64,000 nucleotides of DNA, from contig CAWDKW010000013.1 in the NCBI GenBank assembly GCA_963803065.1, positions 62,001 to 126,000 on the forward strand, in the 5' to 3' direction. Of this stretch, positions 62,791-64,000 are shown one piece after another. The notes under the pieces were generated by a model. That model had not been told where the DNA came from. It saw nothing but the letters and a program-made list of their open reading frames with translations, and made no database searches. Every line of letters begins with the position of its first letter. The first letter of the stretch is position 1. Origin of the DNA: DASXMT01 sp963803065 (GTDB lineage: Bacteria; Actinomycetota; Acidimicrobiia; Acidimicrobiales; RAAP-2). The position numbers and the translations under genes are program-made.

Positions 62791-63222
62791 ATGGTCACCA
62801 CGCTGAACAAGGTCCTCTACACCGCCGAGGCCAGCACCGTCGGCGGACGGGACGGGCACGCCACCAGCAGCGACGGCGTGCTCGACCTCGATGTCCGGGT
62901 CCCCGAGGAGATGGGTGGGCACGGAGGGGGCACCAATCCCGAGCAGCTCTTCGCCGCCGGGTATGCCGCCTGCTTCCAGAGCGCGCTCGGCGTCGTGTCC
63001 AGGCGTCAGAAGGTCGATACCACCGAGTCGACCGTCACGGCCAGGGTCTCGATCGGCCCCATCGACGGAGGGGCATTCGGCCTGTCGGTGGCCATCGCCG
63101 TCGCCATTCCCGATGTCGGCGCCGAGCTGGCCCAACAGCTGGTCGAAGCGGCCCACCAGGTCTGCCCCTATTCCAACGCCACTCGGGGCAATATCGAAGT
63201 GGCCCTCAGCGTGGTCCCATAG
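62791..63222 (+). CDS. ohr: Organic hydroperoxide resistance protein (Ohr/OsmC family)
   Basis: 143 residues. The two redox cysteines are in GYAACFQSAL and VCPYSNATRGNIEV, with the conserved NPEQLFAAGYAAC loop. Ohr reduces organic hydroperoxides through its Cys pair, usually with lipoyl proteins. No OhrR regulator is next to it. Confidence 0.95.
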   Translation: MVTTLNKVLYTAEASTVGGRDGHATSSDGVLDLDVRVPEEMGGHGGGTNPEQLFAAGYAACFQSALGVVSRRQKVDTTESTVTARVSIGPIDGGAFGLSVAIAVAIPDVGAELAQQLVEAAHQVCPYSNATRGNIEVALSVVP

Positions 63223-63347
63223 CCCCTCCCCACCAGGGGTGACCATGGGGCAATGACGATGGGGGCGACGGGTGAGGCAGTCAGCGTGCGCCGGTCACCG
63301 CGTGCTATGGCGGTGGGGCGGTGGGGCCCGTTGTTAGGGTGGCCGTG

Positions 63348-63371
63348 CTCCGTGATCCTACGGGCACGGAG
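63348..63371 (+). promoter_or_regulatory. Leader hairpin before the GH99-like gene
   Basis: CTCCGTG and CACGGAG form a 7-bp stem around a 10-nt loop, and CCGTGC/GCACGG can form a competing stem with shared bases. It lies 17 nt before the TTG start and may be a terminator of ohr or a regulatory leader. The remainder of 63223-63388 shows GGCGGTGGGGCGGTGGGG-type G runs and no gene. Confidence 0.35.
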
Positions 63372-63388
63372 ACCGGACACCTGAACCC

Positions 63389-64000
63389 TTGAGATCGCCC
63401 GCCCACCGCCATCGACACCGCCGCCAGCGTCGGTCGAAGCGATGGCTGTTCGGCATACTCGCCGGGCTCGGCGTCCTCGCCGCAGCGGGTGTCGCCTGGG
63501 CCTTCGTACGCTCCACGAACACCAATTCGGCGAGCAGCAGTTCCGCCATCAGCTCCTCCCGCCACCCGGTTCCCTGGAACGCCCACGACGGCACCCCGTT
63601 GCTGGTCGGGAGCTACTACTACCTCTGGTTCCCGCAGAACCTGGAGGAAGGGACCCTCCGGGCCCACCTCGTCCCGCCCCAGGGGCCCAAGCCGGCCACC
63701 GACGTGTCTGCCAACCCCGGCACCGCGGCCAGGGCCATCGCCCAGGCGAACCGGGCCGGCGTGGACTTCTTCGCCCTCGACTGGTGGCCCTTGACCAACT
63801 GGGACGGCCGCTCCCTGGCCGATCGCCAGGCCGAGGACAGCAACGTGGCTGCCTTCCTGAAAGCCAAGAACATCGCCAAGATCAAGTTCTGCATGTTGTA
63901 CGAGACCTACGCGCTCGACTTCAACTCGAGCAACGAGTCCACGCCAGTCACCCCGGCCATGGAGAACCAGTTCGACGCCGACATGCTGTTCTTCGCCAAG
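63389..64000 (+). CDS. Membrane-anchored glycoside hydrolase family 99-like protein (3' truncated by window edge)
   Basis: 204 residues visible from a TTG at 63389, the only in-frame start after an upstream stop that keeps the membrane anchor. A basic start (RSPAHRHRHRRQRRSKR) leads into one helix WLFGILAGLGVLAAAGVAWAF, a Ser-rich spacer and then the domain: LLVGSYYYLWFPQNLEEG, RAGVDFFALDWWP, FLKAKNIAKIKFCMLYET. This is the start of a GH99-like (WbsX/endo-mannanase type) TIM barrel facing outside the cell. Family placement is fair; the catalytic part lies beyond the window. Confidence 0.7.
   Translation, partial: MRSPAHRHRHRRQRRSKRWLFGILAGLGVLAAAGVAWAFVRSTNTNSASSSSAISSSRHPVPWNAHDGTPLLVGSYYYLWFPQNLEEGTLRAHLVPPQGPKPATDVSANPGTAARAIAQANRAGVDFFALDWWPLTNWDGRSLADRQAEDSNVAAFLKAKNIAKIKFCMLYETYALDFNSSNESTPVTPAMENQFDADMLFFAK

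Noticed and set aside
61056..63242. 728-residue read-through frame from pgi
   Set aside because: After about 61739 it is Arg/Gly noise from the wrong frame; the real C-terminal half is in the next frame.

Overview
This window is a high-GC actinobacterial chromosome segment around the replication origin. The organism is inferred from its gene order, which is close to that of mycobacteria and other Actinomycetota. One arm reads gyrA-gyrB-dciA-recF-dnaN-[oriC]-dnaA / rpmH-rnpA-yidD-yidC-jag-rsmG-parA-parB / cwlM-trxA-trxB-murJ-DUF6049 / pcnA. The other reads ino1-padR-DUF5318-(panB)-rpsF-ssb-rpsR-rplI-dnaB. GTG starts, 4-bp start/stop overlaps, PHO-box-like repeats and F420-type LLM oxidoreductases fit the same phylum. 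An acidimicrobial-type lineage is possible but cannot be proven from the window.

Layout. 1-3.1 kb holds the tail of an unknown gene, a secreted beta-lactamase-fold protein that has lost its catalytic motifs, a secreted type II copper monooxygenase-like protein and tRNA-Ile(GAT). 3.2-12.1 kb is the leftward replication cluster with the candidate oriC (AT-rich patch plus DnaA boxes) between dnaN and dnaA and more boxes upstream of dnaA. 12.5-20.1 kb is the rightward rpmH-to-parB cluster with two parS sites. 20.3-28.4 kb is a leftward cell-envelope and redox block. 28.4-36.7 kb holds pcnA, ino1, a PadR regulator with a clear operator, panB and the rpsF-ssb-rpsR-rplI-dnaB set. 36.8-48.4 kb is an accessory region with a metallo-beta-lactamase-fold protein, a GNAT, drug-type MFS/TetR, hydrolases, a methyltransferase, an LLM oxidoreductase and a secreted phosphoesterase. 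48.4-58.6 kb holds lon, a phosphate-uptake cluster in the unusual order pstB-pstS-pstC-pstA, two orphan OmpR-type regulators, and between them a fluoride-resistance cluster (fluoride riboswitch, crcB, DUF190, crcB). 58.9-64 kb holds a YjbQ protein, a second MFS exporter, a frameshifted pgi, an Ohr/OsmC peroxidase and the start of a membrane-anchored GH99-like protein.

How parts work together. DnaA, DnaN, RecF, DciA, DnaB, SSB, gyrase and ParABS give initiation, elongation, helicase loading, topology and segregation. RpmH, RnpA, YidD, YidC and Jag link ribosome, tRNA and membrane-protein biogenesis. MurJ, the CwlM-like protein and DUF6049 belong to envelope growth. The pst genes, the adjacent regulator and the phosphoesterase with 11-bp TTCACC-type repeats look like one phosphate-starvation response.

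Most notable points are the fluoride riboswitch with paired CrcB and DUF190, single-base frame breaks in pgi and in the yidC tail, catalytically dead relatives of a class C beta-lactamase and of an amidase, several short tandem-repeat arrays directly before start codons, and a perfect 18-bp inverted repeat built on the 3' end of a response-regulator gene. No insertion sequence, prophage, rRNA gene or CRISPR array was seen.
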